Shown here: piece by piece, positions 23,933 to 33,987 of the stretch
Layout of the letters: each line of letters opens with the position of its first letter
How positions within the stretch are numbered: position 1 is the stretch's first letter
NCBI GenBank assembly: GCA_037833965.1
Contig: AP031354.1
Coordinates: 9,216,001 to 9,280,000 of the forward strand
Origin: Marchantia polymorpha subsp. ruderalis
Lineage: Eukaryota > Streptophyta > Marchantiopsida > Marchantiales > Marchantiaceae
Direction of reading: 5' to 3'
DNA: 64,000 nt
Made by a program: the position numbers and the translations under genes
Notes under the pieces: model-generated
Seen by the model: the letters and a program-made list of their open reading frames with translations, nothing else
What the model was told of the DNA's origin: nothing
Databases searched by the model: none

Positions 23933-24339
23933 CTCACGAAGCAGTCATGAAAATGTTATCGCAAAAGCCCTCCCGCCATGTTACGCTTCTCAGCCACAAT
24001 GTTCTTCCCGGTTTGCTTGTCTACAGATGTTGCCTTTAGGCACGTTGCCGAACAGTAAACAGATCTAGATCAGTGTCGTTATCAGCATTTGTCACAGCCG
24101 TCAATAGCAAAAGCCCCAGGCACATATAGTCACAGGTTTTCATGTTCAGGTTGGGTTTAGCCTAGAAAAGGCCTATAGATTCAGTCGAAAGATCGACTGA
24201 CAACGAAATCCAGACTTTGAATGTTTGTCGTCAATGAAACAGGATCTGATCTTGACTGCTGAATGTATAATGCTTGTCTTATGATCGCTGGCTTATGTTT
24301 CAATGCTTCAGAAGTGCATGGAACCTACTACAGAGTTAA

Positions 24340-24394
24340 ACCTCCCAATAGTGACATACATCGGTTCTTTAGTTTTATGTCACTATTGGGAGGT
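24340..24394. repeat. Perfect 19-bp inverted repeat with 17-nt loop
   Basis: ACCTCCCAATAGTGACATA (24340-24358) pairs exactly with 24376-24394. It is isolated in spacer DNA, and no flanking target duplication was identified. A small foldback element, a transposon relic or a small-RNA hairpin are all possible. Confidence 0.75.
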
Positions 24395-25153
24395 GTCATT
24401 CACATGAGGTTGGATAATATTTAGTGTATCATGTGGAGACATTCTTATTGCATGTTTAATGGATCCACTAAATATTTAATTGTTTGAATTTGAATTTACA
24501 TCAATAATGATAAGTGAAATTATAGTTATTCGATATTCACGATGAGAAGATTTCCAATACATAAGATTTCTGTACTTGCCTGTACATCAGCAATTTCTAC
24601 TATATAAGATTTTTAAGATTTCTGTACTCTATTGTATACAGAAAATTTTTACTACTCAAAGAATTACATGACTCAATCCAGAAGCAATTTTCCTCATTTA
24701 AATAATATTAAGAACCTGCTTGCAAAATTTTGCAAAACTCTCTAGATTACAATGGTGGTTATAATCAACATAAATATCAATTATCAAAATTGAATTTTTC
24801 CATTTTTCCCTTGACTTAGAAATTTGAGCTGGTTGAAGAGCCCAAGATTCTAGTCGAAATTGAATATTTCAATTTGTCCTTTATATGACTCGGAATATCT
24901 CAATGCAAAGTGTTTGGATCACATTGAGCATTAACGTAACCCTGGAACAAGTCTTGTAAGCTTTATTGCAATATTTTCGAACCGAGTCAAAACATGTAGA
25001 AATATTGCCACAAGCTCGTAATCTGCACTCTGTACTCGCAAGCTAGCTATGTTACAAGCTTCTACTTAAAGCCATGCGCTGCAAGCCAAATTGAAAGTAA
25101 GTCATTTTATGAATATTGTGCGAATAATTTATCATCAAGCGATATATATATAT

Positions 25154-26915
25154 CTAAGTTTGCGGGCGGAAGAAACCGTAGTCAGACTCAAAATGATGTA
25201 TTGTTGGATGTTTTCAAAATAAAAATCTGTTTCTCAAGGCTGGGATCAAAGTGACCAGACCGATGACAGTTGCGAACCCAACAAAAGCTCCTACTGCAAA
25301 GTCCGTCACGAACTCACCATGAAAATACAAACTCCATGACTCTGTCCGTTCAGTGACAAGACCAGTATCTAGATGAATATCACAACTAAATGCAAAAGAT
25401 TCGCAGGGCTTGTCTATGGAATCTCCACACAGTTTAGGATTTCCAGGCAAAAAAATCCAAAAAAGCGCGTGTTGAACGAATCTGCAATAGGAATGGGACC
25501 GCATAGTTGATTTAGCGACAAGTTGAGGTAACCTAAGCGCAGTCTGCTAAGTGACACTGGGATTGGACTAGATAGCTGGTTTCTTGATAAATCGAGCTCT
25601 AAGAGGTTAGGAATTTCTCCCAGCTCGGCGGGGATAGATCCCACGAAATTGTTGTCTGCCATGAACAAAGTCGTAAGACGTTGCAATGTGCCTAGCTCCA
25701 AGAGTAGTTCTCCAGTAAGTTGATTTCCAGAAATATCCAGCAACGCCATTGCGTCCAGGACGTACTCATATGGCAAAGTGTTTTATGCTTTTCTGAGTGA
25801 TATCACCTCATAATTATCTATTAAGATTATTTAGTCTTTGTATTGACGCCAGTCTCCTTCCTTGAGTTTACTCTATGTGGGGAGCTTGTAGACCATCAAT
25901 CCTGAGAGATCATGAGGCAATACACCAGTTAACGCCTTGGAAGAGAGTTCAAGTACATGCAATGCGGGAAGCTTCCAAATTGAAGAAGGTATGGAGCCGC
26001 TGAAGTAGTTAGACGCAAGCTTCAACAGTTTCAACCCCCACAAGTCTCCCCCTGTGACTGTGGTTGATCCAACTGCGCATTCAGGACATCTAACTTTGGC
26101 AGTACCCCCGACAAGTGATTCCTACTCAAATCCAACCACCCCAGATTTGTGCATTTGCTTAATGTGACAGGAAAAAGTCCACTGAATTGGTTACCGTTGA
26201 GAGCCAAAATTCTTAAATTTTCTAGTCCTGCAAAATTTGTGTGCGCTAGGTGCCCTCTAAGAGAATTGTAACTCAATCTCATAAACCTCAGGGCACTACA
26301 GTTGGTTAGAGTAGCTGGAATGCTGCCAATGAGATTGTTGTTGAAGAGTAATAAATCTTCCAACTTTTGTAGCTTACCCAAATCCGGTGGAATCTCCCTA
26401 GTCAGATTGTTCGTATGCAGACTCAAGCCCCGGATCTTCGTGAGGTTGCCCAACTGCTGGGATATGGTTCCTATTAGAGTGTTATTTCCCAAGCTGATAT
26501 ATAAGACATCCTGCATTTTAGCCAAGCTAGCGGAAATCTTTTCCGTGAGCTCATTGTCATACAAACTCAACTCTTCCAACTTTTGCAGGTCTCCAAACTC
26601 TTCAGGAATGCCGCCCTCGAATTTGTTTCCCATTAGATACAAATCTATAAGTTGGGTCACATTACCTAGGGCTCTGGTGAGCTTTCCCATCAGAGCATTG
26701 TTGTAGAGGTACAAATATTTCATGTTCGGCCACGACCTCACCATCGCATCCGTCAGACGTCCCGTGAATTTATTCTGGACCAAATCCCAACTTCCCAGAC
26801 CCAGATATTCCAGGAGTGTTGAATTCCTCAACGCATCCAAAGGACCAGTGAATTTGTTGTTGAAGAGGGACAGATCAGTGAGCAAGCTGATGTTTGTTAA
26901 AGATTCAGGGATCTC
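25154..26915 (-). pseudogene. LRR receptor-like protein, 5'-truncated pseudogene
   Basis: Minus-strand copy of the C-terminal part of the neighbouring RLP. 26031-26885 reads about ten LRRs (consensus LxxLxLxxNxLxGxIP). A one-base loss near 26040-26050 (after QPQSQ) shifts the frame. The island region (25780-25930) carries several stops. 25414-25776 holds the last LRRs (MALLDISGNQLTGEL), and 25154-25450 the juxtamembrane and membrane segment (FAVGAFVGFATVIGLVTLIP). A TGA replaces the CCA codon found after RNRFLF in the intact locus. Similarity to the other RLP stops at about 26915, so the N-terminal half and signal peptide are absent. It is a decayed partial tandem duplicate. Confidence 0.88.
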
Positions 26916-28389
26916 TCATCCATGTTTTCCACGATGCCAGTACTCAAATACTCTCATTATCTTCCAATTCTCATATCTGCTGCACTTGAGTCCTTCATCT
27001 TCACGATTAGTCTTAGAAGCCGATGGGCAAGATATCAGCTAAAAATCCTTAACTGTATAATAAAACACAGATTCGACATGAGGAGACACGAGATGAAGAT
27101 GCAATCGGATATTTCAGTTGCCTTCCAATAAGACTAGCAAATAACAACTTCTCCTACAAGTCAGCGAGCTTATGAACTTGATGCATGCAGAAAACTGTGT
27201 AATATATGTTATCAGAAAGTTCGCGGATGGATCAGAGACCATTGAACCCGGATCCTACTACCTGGAAAATACTGGATGATAGATAGGATGACAATAGAAT
27301 AACAGGGCAAACGAGCTTCGGATGATTATACTCAGGACCAGAAGCTGTGTTGAATGTTCCAGCAAACGGACTCCTTACTCATAGAAGACACATTCTCAAG
27401 CATTTAAACAAAAATCATGCTAAATAAAAGTCCTTAACCACGGTTCAAGCAATGGTAAATCGGGGAATGTCAGAATCATTTTTAGGAGTTCTTGTTATGA
27501 TTTTGTACATGCAAAATCATACAAATGATACATATCATACAAATACATGGCGACGCCTCCAATTTATCACAAGCTACCCGCTATATTATCATGATTAACG
27601 TTTTGAATGATATTTTTTACATATTTGTAGATGAGCCATGTTATGCTTTTTGTACTATATATTATGAGCAAAATTTCGTTTATCCTCTTGGATATAATCT
27701 TGCAATACAATTTGTTTCATATGACTCATCAACACAATACATTCAGGTGATTTCATCATTAAATTTCACATCTAATTTATGAGTACTTAAGAAATTCATG
27801 TGTCGTAGAAATTTATTCAACACTTATGTAAATGCAACAATCTACTTGATTGCGCAAGTAAGATGAAAACAGTTCTTTAGCGTAATTTATAAAATCACTA
27901 TCAAAAACTCCAATTATGAACGACGGTTATACCTAGTCAAATAACAATTGATGGTACCATACTTATGTAAAATGTTACTTATATAGCATAGCTATATACA
28001 TCGTTGCAACTTAAACATTGTGTTCTAGGTTTAAGTGTTTTCTATGATCATATTTTTAAATCTGCTATCCACATATTGACATGGTTGGGTCCAATTCATC
28101 GATAAGTTACCCTAGGGTAAGCTAAGTTACTCTATATACACATTTATTTGATGTAAAATTCAATTTCCTTGACTAGAACTCCACCATTAACCATTGCAAA
28201 TCTTGTCAGCTTTATTGCAATATTATCAAACAGATTCAAAACATGTAGAAAAATTTCCACAAGCTCGTATTTTGCACTCTGCACTCCCAAGCTAGCTATG
28301 TTACAAGCTTCTACTTAAGGCCACGCGTTGAAGAGAATTCATCGTATGAATTCTTGTGCAAAAAATTTATCATCAAGCGATATATAGAT
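26916..28389. other. AT-rich spacer between the two RLP loci
   Basis: No gene recognised; short frames only. 28200-28389 is the 3' flank of the RLP gene and resembles 24950-25153. Confidence 0.6.
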
Positions 28390-29038
28390 CTAAGTAGGCC
28401 TGCGGAAGAAACCGTAGTCGGATTGAGTATGATCTATCGTTGGAGCTTTTGGAAATAAAAACCTGTTTCTCAAGGCTGGAATCAGAGTGACCAGACCGAT
28501 GACAGTTGCAAACCCAATTGAAGCTCCTACTGCAAAGGCTGTCATGAACTCACCATGAAAATACAAAGTCCATGTCTCTGCGCGTTGAGTGACGGGACCA
28601 GTATCAAGATGACCATCGCAACTAAATATAGAAGATTCACAGGGCTTGTCTATAGAATCTCCACACAATTTGGGATTTCCAGGCAGAAAAGATCCAGACA
28701 AGCGTGTGTTGAACGCATCTGCAACAGGAATGGGACCGCAGAGTTGATTTAGCGACAAGTTGAGGTAACCCAAGCGCAGTCTGGTAAGTGAAACTGGAAT
28801 TGGACCAGATAACTGGTTTCCTGATAAATCCAGCTCTAAGAGGTTAGGAATTTCTCCCAGCTCGGCGGGGATAGATCCCTCAAAATTGTTGTCTGCCATG
28901 AACAAAGTCGTAAGACGTCGCAATGTGCCCAGCTCCGCGGGTAGTTCTCCAGTAAGTTGATTTCCAGAAATATCCAACAACGCCATTGCGTAGGGTACGT
29001 ACATGTACAGCAAAGTGCTTTCTGCTTTTCTAAGTATT
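28390..29038 (-). pseudogene. LRR receptor-like protein, C-terminal part, cut off by the Gypsy array
   Basis: 3' portion of the RLP whose 5' portion is at 55226-57714, on the same strand. It encodes the end of the island domain, about four LRRs (LLDISGNQLTGELPAEL, LDLSGNQLSGPIPVSL), a capping region with Cys pairs (KLCGDSIDKPCESS), an acidic juxtamembrane stretch, one membrane helix (AFAVGASIGFATVIGLVTLI) and a tail of about 25 residues ending RRPT. No kinase follows, so it is an RLP, not a receptor kinase. The stop is at 28390-28392. The reading frame at 29038 continues that of 55226 exactly if the array and one GTATT copy are ignored. Confidence 0.9.
29034..29038. other. Target site duplication, left copy
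   Basis: GTATT directly before the first TGTGG of the array; the identical GTATT is at 55221-55225. Confidence 0.92.
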
Positions 29039-30392
29039 TGTGGTAACACGCTTTTTGTTTTTTTGCAGAATTTAAACAATTTTAGAAAACTAGTACCAAA
29101 GCAGTGTTTGTAGCTAGAGAAGGGTACGCTAAATAGAGTGGATTGATGAGATCGTCACGAGGGCACAAAGAATCACGTAGTCGGATGTACCAACGCCAAC
29201 GTCTTCGGCGCCTTCGGCAAAAGCTTCTTTTTGAGGTGTCTCTACTCACGCGCCTTTAGCGTATAAGGAAGCTACGCTTCCGGCGCAGACACCCCAGGAG
29301 GAGGTTTTGCTAAAGACGTCAGGAGAAGGGCCCGGACCTCTAAAGGCATCCGACCATGAGTGCGCCTTCGGCGAAGCGCCGCTAGCGCGGAAAGGGAAAA
29401 CCTTCATAACAATCGGGATACACGGTAGATCCAGTTGGTTGAAGTTGCATTAGAAAGAGCTCGGGACGCTCGTTCTAACGAGTCCAAGAGCGCCGGAGAT
29501 GGATCAGGAATGGAGAAGTTATGAGCGTCGGAAAACTCGTAGCCGGACATGCGCCGTTCGCGCTAGGGTTCACAGCCGGAAAGGATTCCCGTACGCCCTC
29601 GGCGATGCGCCTTCGGCGGAATCACGCGCTCACAGGAGGAAACCAACTCAGAGTCGGAAGCGCCCTTGGCGGCTGTTCATGGAAGGAAAGCGCCGGTCGG
29701 ATGTACGCCTCCGACGTGGCGCTGACGGCCGGATGCGCTGGCATGAGTTGCGCTGACGGATATGCGCTGGCAGCAACGGACGAGGCATAAAGGACAAAAT
29801 AGGCGGTACGACTGCGCGCCGGCGTAATTCGCTCCGGCTGGATGTGCGCCTCCAGCAAGGCGCCGACGAATAATGAACGCGCCAGCGGCGACACGCCTCC
29901 GGAGAAGGGCGGGTTAGGAAAAGACAACAGGGCCGACGTATACCCTGCAGCGGACTCGAGTCCGGAAGGTGGCGGCGGCGGGAGAATTCAACGTTTAAGC
30001 ATGCGAATGCGCGCAATGCGGGGACGTGAATTCGCGCATGCAAAGAGCGAACCGTTAAGCCGTATAGCCGGCTGCGTACGTTGCAACCAGTAAGAACGTT
30101 GGACGTTCTTGAAATCGGAGAAGAAAAGACTGCGCTCCAGTCTCATTCCCTCATTCTTGACTTTGCAATTTCCAGTTCCAAGATTACGCGCAAGGGCGGA
30201 GCGACCTGCAGTGAGAGTAGAGAGTGCGGAGACGAGTTGCACAAGGATCTTGGCGGACCTTGAAAGAATTGGGAGTAGCGATCTTGAACGAGCGCAGAGA
30301 GAGTGAGCAGTCAGTGCTTGAGTGGCCGACGTGCAGTGGCGATTGCGAGAGAGTGAGCGAAAGGGAGAACGTTTGTGTGTGCAGGCAACGCG

Positions 30393-32948
30393 ATGTCGAA
30401 GGTTCCCCAACTGCGAGTGTCTCCACTCAGGGTGCCGCAGATCGGTCTACGCGCATTTCAAGATGTGCTGACGAGGCTGAAGCTCGATTTTCTCCTCTGG
30501 GGGTGGAATTGGACGTGTCCGGAGATGGTGCGCGAGTATCTGCAAGAGAGACACAAGCCTTCTCGCGGATTTCGCCCACACCCAGAGAGATGGGAAATTT
30601 GCAATTGGGCGCAGGTGTTGGGTAGGTGTGCCGGCGAGGAAGGGGATCTCCTCTTCGAGGCCGACAGCGTGAAAGTGTCCCAGGAGGAAGAAGTCTCTTA
30701 CAATGAGCTCTTCAAGGTGGCTAGACATCCCAAGAACGGTTTCCGGACTCGGGATTACAAGGATCGATTGCGGAGAAATGTCGCGACAGCATTGCTGCAG
30801 ATATTGCAGCCGACCAAGACCGCTTACATGCATGGTTGGCAGGTAGAGTTCGTGGAGCTAGTGTTGTCAGGAGCTCCGGTGCATTGGGCACGGCTCCTGT
30901 GGAAGGTGACGCGCCAACATGCGCAAGAAGAGAGGGGAGGAACGCTCAATCATCTATCGCCTTACTTAATCGTGTTTTACCGGGCGATGGGATGTTTGAC
31001 GAATGCTGAGAAAACTCGGTTTCCGCAGCTGAGCCGGTCGTATCCAGGTAGATATTCGAGGGAGGCCGAAGTAGACACGGATCCGGACGAGGAACCTGCC
31101 AGTACGCCTCCGGCTCCGGCTCCAGCCAGAGCAGCAGAAGAACGTCGAAGTGAGCGCATTCCGCGCAAGCGGAAGTGGGATGAGAGACCTGAGGACAGGC
31201 AGCCGGAAGTACCAGCTGCGCCGACTCGTGGTCGGCCCACCCCCGAGCCTCATAGTCGACCAAAACAGAGGGCACGCAGAATGCCAACTGTTACTGAGGA
31301 GACCAGGCGAACTCCGACCCGGCGGAATCTCACACAGGAAGAGATAATCGCTCAGGTCCTAGGGAAGACGGCAGAAACCTCTGCACAGAAGGCACCACGG
31401 CCTTCGGGAGGAGATGGAAGGACTGACAGCCGGCCGACTGCGAGTCGGATGACTGAAGGTCGACAAGCGGAAGGAAGGCCAACTGAACGGCGCGTTGAAC
31501 CGGACAGCAGGCCGGAAGCGGAAGAGAGTTTGGCTGACGAGCCAACAATCCTCAGAGGGTCGTCTTCGGCGGAAGGCACTTCTGGAAGAACGCCCCCAAC
31601 AAGCAGGCCAAGTGGAGTCAAGACGCGCAGGGTGTATCCGACTCCCAGTCGGACAACTGCTGGTCGGCCGACTGCGAGTCGGACAACAGAGAGTCAGCCG
31701 GATTCGCCGACTGCGAGACGGATGGGGCCAACGACCAGTGTGCGGACGCCTTCGGCGGACGCACCTTCAGCAAGGACACCTTCCGCGCAGATTGCGCCGG
31801 AAGGACAGGCAGCAGAAGCGGGCGGTGCAAGAGTGACAAAAGTCACTGCGGCGTCGACCCCTTCACAAACCGAAGATCGAGCCGACACAGGGGCTCAAGC
31901 AGTGGGATCTCCCACTGCCCTGGATATTTTAGCAGGCAGTGGAGCAGCAGTCGCAGCAGAAGCTGCTGCGCGCCACAGTTCCAGGGAGTCGCCAAGGGAT
32001 TCGGTGGCGACTGAGATCCTCGAGACTGAGGATGAGACGAGCTCGGAAGAGCAAGAAGAGGATTCGGTGCAGAAAACGCCAACAGGGGTGCTGTGCGAAC
32101 AGATAGTTCCACTCCTGCGATATCTGGATCGCAAGACATCCAAATACGCAAGTGCCTTAAAACCGCAGTCTTATGTGGAGACAATCAGGCGAAGGACGAG
32201 GAGCAAGGTGGCAAGGTGGGCCTCTAGATGCGGAGTATATGTGGATAGGAACACCGCCCTCCGACAACACCTGGCGGTCACCCAGAAGCTGTACCAAGCC
32301 TTGCAGCAGCAGAAGGAGGATGCGGCGACGAAGAGTCAGGCGGAGGCCGAACTAATACGGGCAAAGATCGAGTCGGAACTGCAGGAGGAGCGGAGACAGA
32401 ACAAAGTCCTAGCAGCCGAGCTTGCGCGCCAGACGCGCGCCTTAGAGGAAAGTCAACGAGCCCGCAAGGAGGATGAGGAGTTGTTGTGCAACTTGCAAAC
32501 CGAGTGCTCGGATTTGAGGGCACAACGTGCGGATTTAGAAATGCAGCTGGCAGAGGTGGAGAGCAGCTGCAGGGTACGAGGAGAGTTGGCGGCACGGGTG
32601 ACTCGTTGTCTAAACGGATACACCCATTGGGAGGTGGCAGCTCAAGAGAGGGTTACACTCAGGGAGTTCGAGCTTCGGGCGGCGGCATTGACGGAAGGTG
32701 ACAGTCGGAGTCGGCGGCGAGTGGCAAGAAAATTAGAAACCTTCTTGTCGGGTGCGCGCGACACTATGGCGCACTTGCAGTCGGAAGTCACCACAGCGCT
32801 CCGACGCCTGGGGTTACGCAGCCGGTCGGAAGACTGGCAAGGTAGAGACAGTAAGCGGAGCAGTCCGGCGCGCAGGAGGCGCAGCACCGGATCTGCTGAG
32901 TGCAGTAGAGTAGTTTGGTTTCGCGCAGATGCTGCGAGTGGTAGATAG
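30393..32948 (+). CDS. LTR-encoded (U3) protein, 851 residues, function unknown
   Basis: First ATG of an 857-codon open frame at 30393; the frame opens 18 nt earlier without ATG. About residues 1-215 look folded (LLWGWNWTCPEMVREYL, AYMHGWQVEFVELVLSG, VHWARLLWKVTRQH); this faintly recalls the extra-ORF domain of plant Gypsy elements, unproven. About 215-560 is low complexity, rich in Pro, Arg, Thr, Ser and Ala with repeated PTASR/TxGR units. About 590-700 is basic, then a long coiled coil (LYQALQQQKEDAATKSQAEA to LEMQLAEVES). The last 100 residues are Arg-rich and contain LREFELRAAAL and LRRLGLRSRSEDWQGR. It is identical in all three LTRs, and its C-terminus is conserved in a diverged LTR at 63523-64000. 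It ends 33 nt before the TATA box, so it lies in U3 and would be carried at the 3' end of genomic RNA. Confidence 0.85.
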   Translation: MSKVPQLRVSPLRVPQIGLRAFQDVLTRLKLDFLLWGWNWTCPEMVREYLQERHKPSRGFRPHPERWEICNWAQVLGRCAGEEGDLLFEADSVKVSQEEEVSYNELFKVARHPKNGFRTRDYKDRLRRNVATALLQILQPTKTAYMHGWQVEFVELVLSGAPVHWARLLWKVTRQHAQEERGGTLNHLSPYLIVFYRAMGCLTNAEKTRFPQLSRSYPGRYSREAEVDTDPDEEPASTPPAPAPARAAEERRSERIPRKRKWDERPEDRQPEVPAAPTRGRPTPEPHSRPKQRARRMPTVTEETRRTPTRRNLTQEEIIAQVLGKTAETSAQKAPRPSGGDGRTDSRPTASRMTEGRQAEGRPTERRVEPDSRPEAEESLADEPTILRGSSSAEGTSGRTPPTSRPSGVKTRRVYPTPSRTTAGRPTASRTTESQPDSPTARRMGPTTSVRTPSADAPSARTPSAQIAPEGQAAEAGGARVTKVTAASTPSQTEDRADTGAQAVGSPTALDILAGSGAAVAAEAAARHSSRESPRDSVATEILETEDETSSEEQEEDSVQKTPTGVLCEQIVPLLRYLDRKTSKYASALKPQSYVETIRRRTRSKVARWASRCGVYVDRNTALRQHLAVTQKLYQALQQQKEDAATKSQAEAELIRAKIESELQEERRQNKVLAAELARQTRALEESQRARKEDEELLCNLQTECSDLRAQRADLEMQLAEVESSCRVRGELAARVTRCLNGYTHWEVAAQERVTLREFELRAAALTEGDSRSRRRVARKLETFLSGARDTMAHLQSEVTTALRRLGLRSRSEDWQGRDSKRSSPARRRRSTGSAECSRVVWFRADAASGR

Positions 32949-32981
32949 GATAGCGTAGTGCTAGTTAGGATCTTTTGAGAG

Positions 32982-33010
32982 TATAAAGTAGATCAAGGCG
33001 TTTTGCCTTG
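32982..33010 (+). promoter_or_regulatory. Predicted TATA box and leader hairpin of LTR 1
   Basis: TATAAA (32982-32987) followed by CAAGGC-GTTTT-GCCTTG (32994-33010). Both are kept in the diverged LTR at 63453-63481, where the TATA reads TATAAAAT. The transcription start, and so the U3/R border, probably lies just downstream. Copies: 43638-43666 and 54294-54322. Confidence 0.65.
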
Positions 33011-33926
33011 GGACTCTTCCAGTTTCGGAAGTGCAGATCAGGAACTCACTTTCTTGGCGTGTTTGTGCATTTTGGTCCTGGCACCACGTAGAGAAGCTGC
33101 AGCATAGCGAAGTTACCGTATGTTGTAGTTGAAGGCCTTCGGCTGAATGTTCAGAGCTAGTACCCGGTTAGAGACTTGAGTAGTGCGGATCTGCACCTGC
33201 GGGTGATTTCTGATACTCAGAGCCGGCTGCGAGTTAGATACTTGAACAGTTCCCCCTTACTCCTTCGGGTGACATATCCTGATTGTACTCCTACGGGAAG
33301 TTTCCCCTGAATGCCAATGTGAAGTTTCATTACTTCGTGTAAACCTTGGTTTGTAATTCAGGTTGTGTGTGTGTTACTGGATCGTGTTTTCAGTAAGTTC
33401 TCAGTCGGGTCTGCACTCCCTGCGTTTTGTGTGATAGTCGAGGGTGACGTCCACGGCGTACGTAGAGGCTTCGTTCCGAAGTGAGAAGTCCAGTCCGGGT
33501 ACCCCCGCTAGTTCCTGGCGGAAGGGCAGTAAAAGCCGGAGTGGGAGGCACTTCCTGCAGAACCTCTGAGTGAACTTGCGAGACACTTTCCTCCTGAAAT
33601 CCGAAGCGGAGGTCCTGACCGACCTCCGAGTTGTGCTTTTTGCCAGTTTCAGGTGTGTGTGTGTGTGTTGAGTGACCAAGCTGTACCGTGCATCCTCCGA
33701 GCATCCTCCGAGTTGAGATCCTCCTCCGAGTCGAGCCTCCGAGTCGAGCACTGCAGTATTTCTGGGAGTGACAGTCGCCTAGAATTCAAACTCTACCAAA
33801 AGTCTGTTAAATGTGACACTTTTACTCTGTGTGTTGCCTCTGTCCCTGTGGGTTCGATCTTTTTACCACCATACTGCAGTTTTAGCCTTTGGTGGGTTAT
33901 TACATAAGGAGCCGACAACTTCTTTT

Positions 33927-33944
33927 TGGCGCCGCTGCCGGGGA
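33927..33944 (+). other. Primer binding site, internal region 1 (tRNA-Asp type)
   Basis: TGGCGCCGCTGCCGGGGA, 22 nt after the LTR. It matches the Athila-type primer site complementary to the 3' end of plant tRNA-Asp, with one change in the middle. Confidence 0.8.
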
Positions 33945-33987
33945 CAGTGCGTCAACACCAGAAACCTTGAGCAGCAATGCTCGGTGA

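Larger units (their letters stand above)
21812..25153. other. Intergenic spacer with a hairpin and a short tandem repeat
   Basis: No gene recognised in either strand; frames are short. It contains a 20-bp direct repeat in tandem (23893-23912, 23913-23932) and a perfect 19-bp inverted repeat (24340-24394). 24560-25150 is AT-rich; its right part (from about 24950) matches 28200-28390 and is the shared 3' flank of the two RLP loci. Confidence 0.55.
29039..33904 (+). repeat. Gypsy LTR 1 (4866 bp) carrying a U3 ORF
   Basis: TG...CA termini. GC-rich and CpG-rich in the first 3.9 kb, with many copies of CCTTCGGCG-like strings. It holds an 851-codon ORF (30393-32948), then a TATA box (32982-32987), a short hairpin (32994-33010) and about 890 bp of R-U5 leader with a GT microsatellite at about 33652-33668. 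Confidence 0.95.

Noticed and set aside
29200-29650. CCTTCGGCG-like strings as a CRISPR or satellite array
   Set aside because: Irregular spacing, no constant repeat-spacer pattern, plant nuclear context.
29499-30343. Several short overlapping ORFs in the first 1.3 kb of the LTR
   Set aside because: GC-rich DNA gives long chance frames on both strands; none has a recognisable domain and all three LTRs are identical, so conservation cannot be judged.
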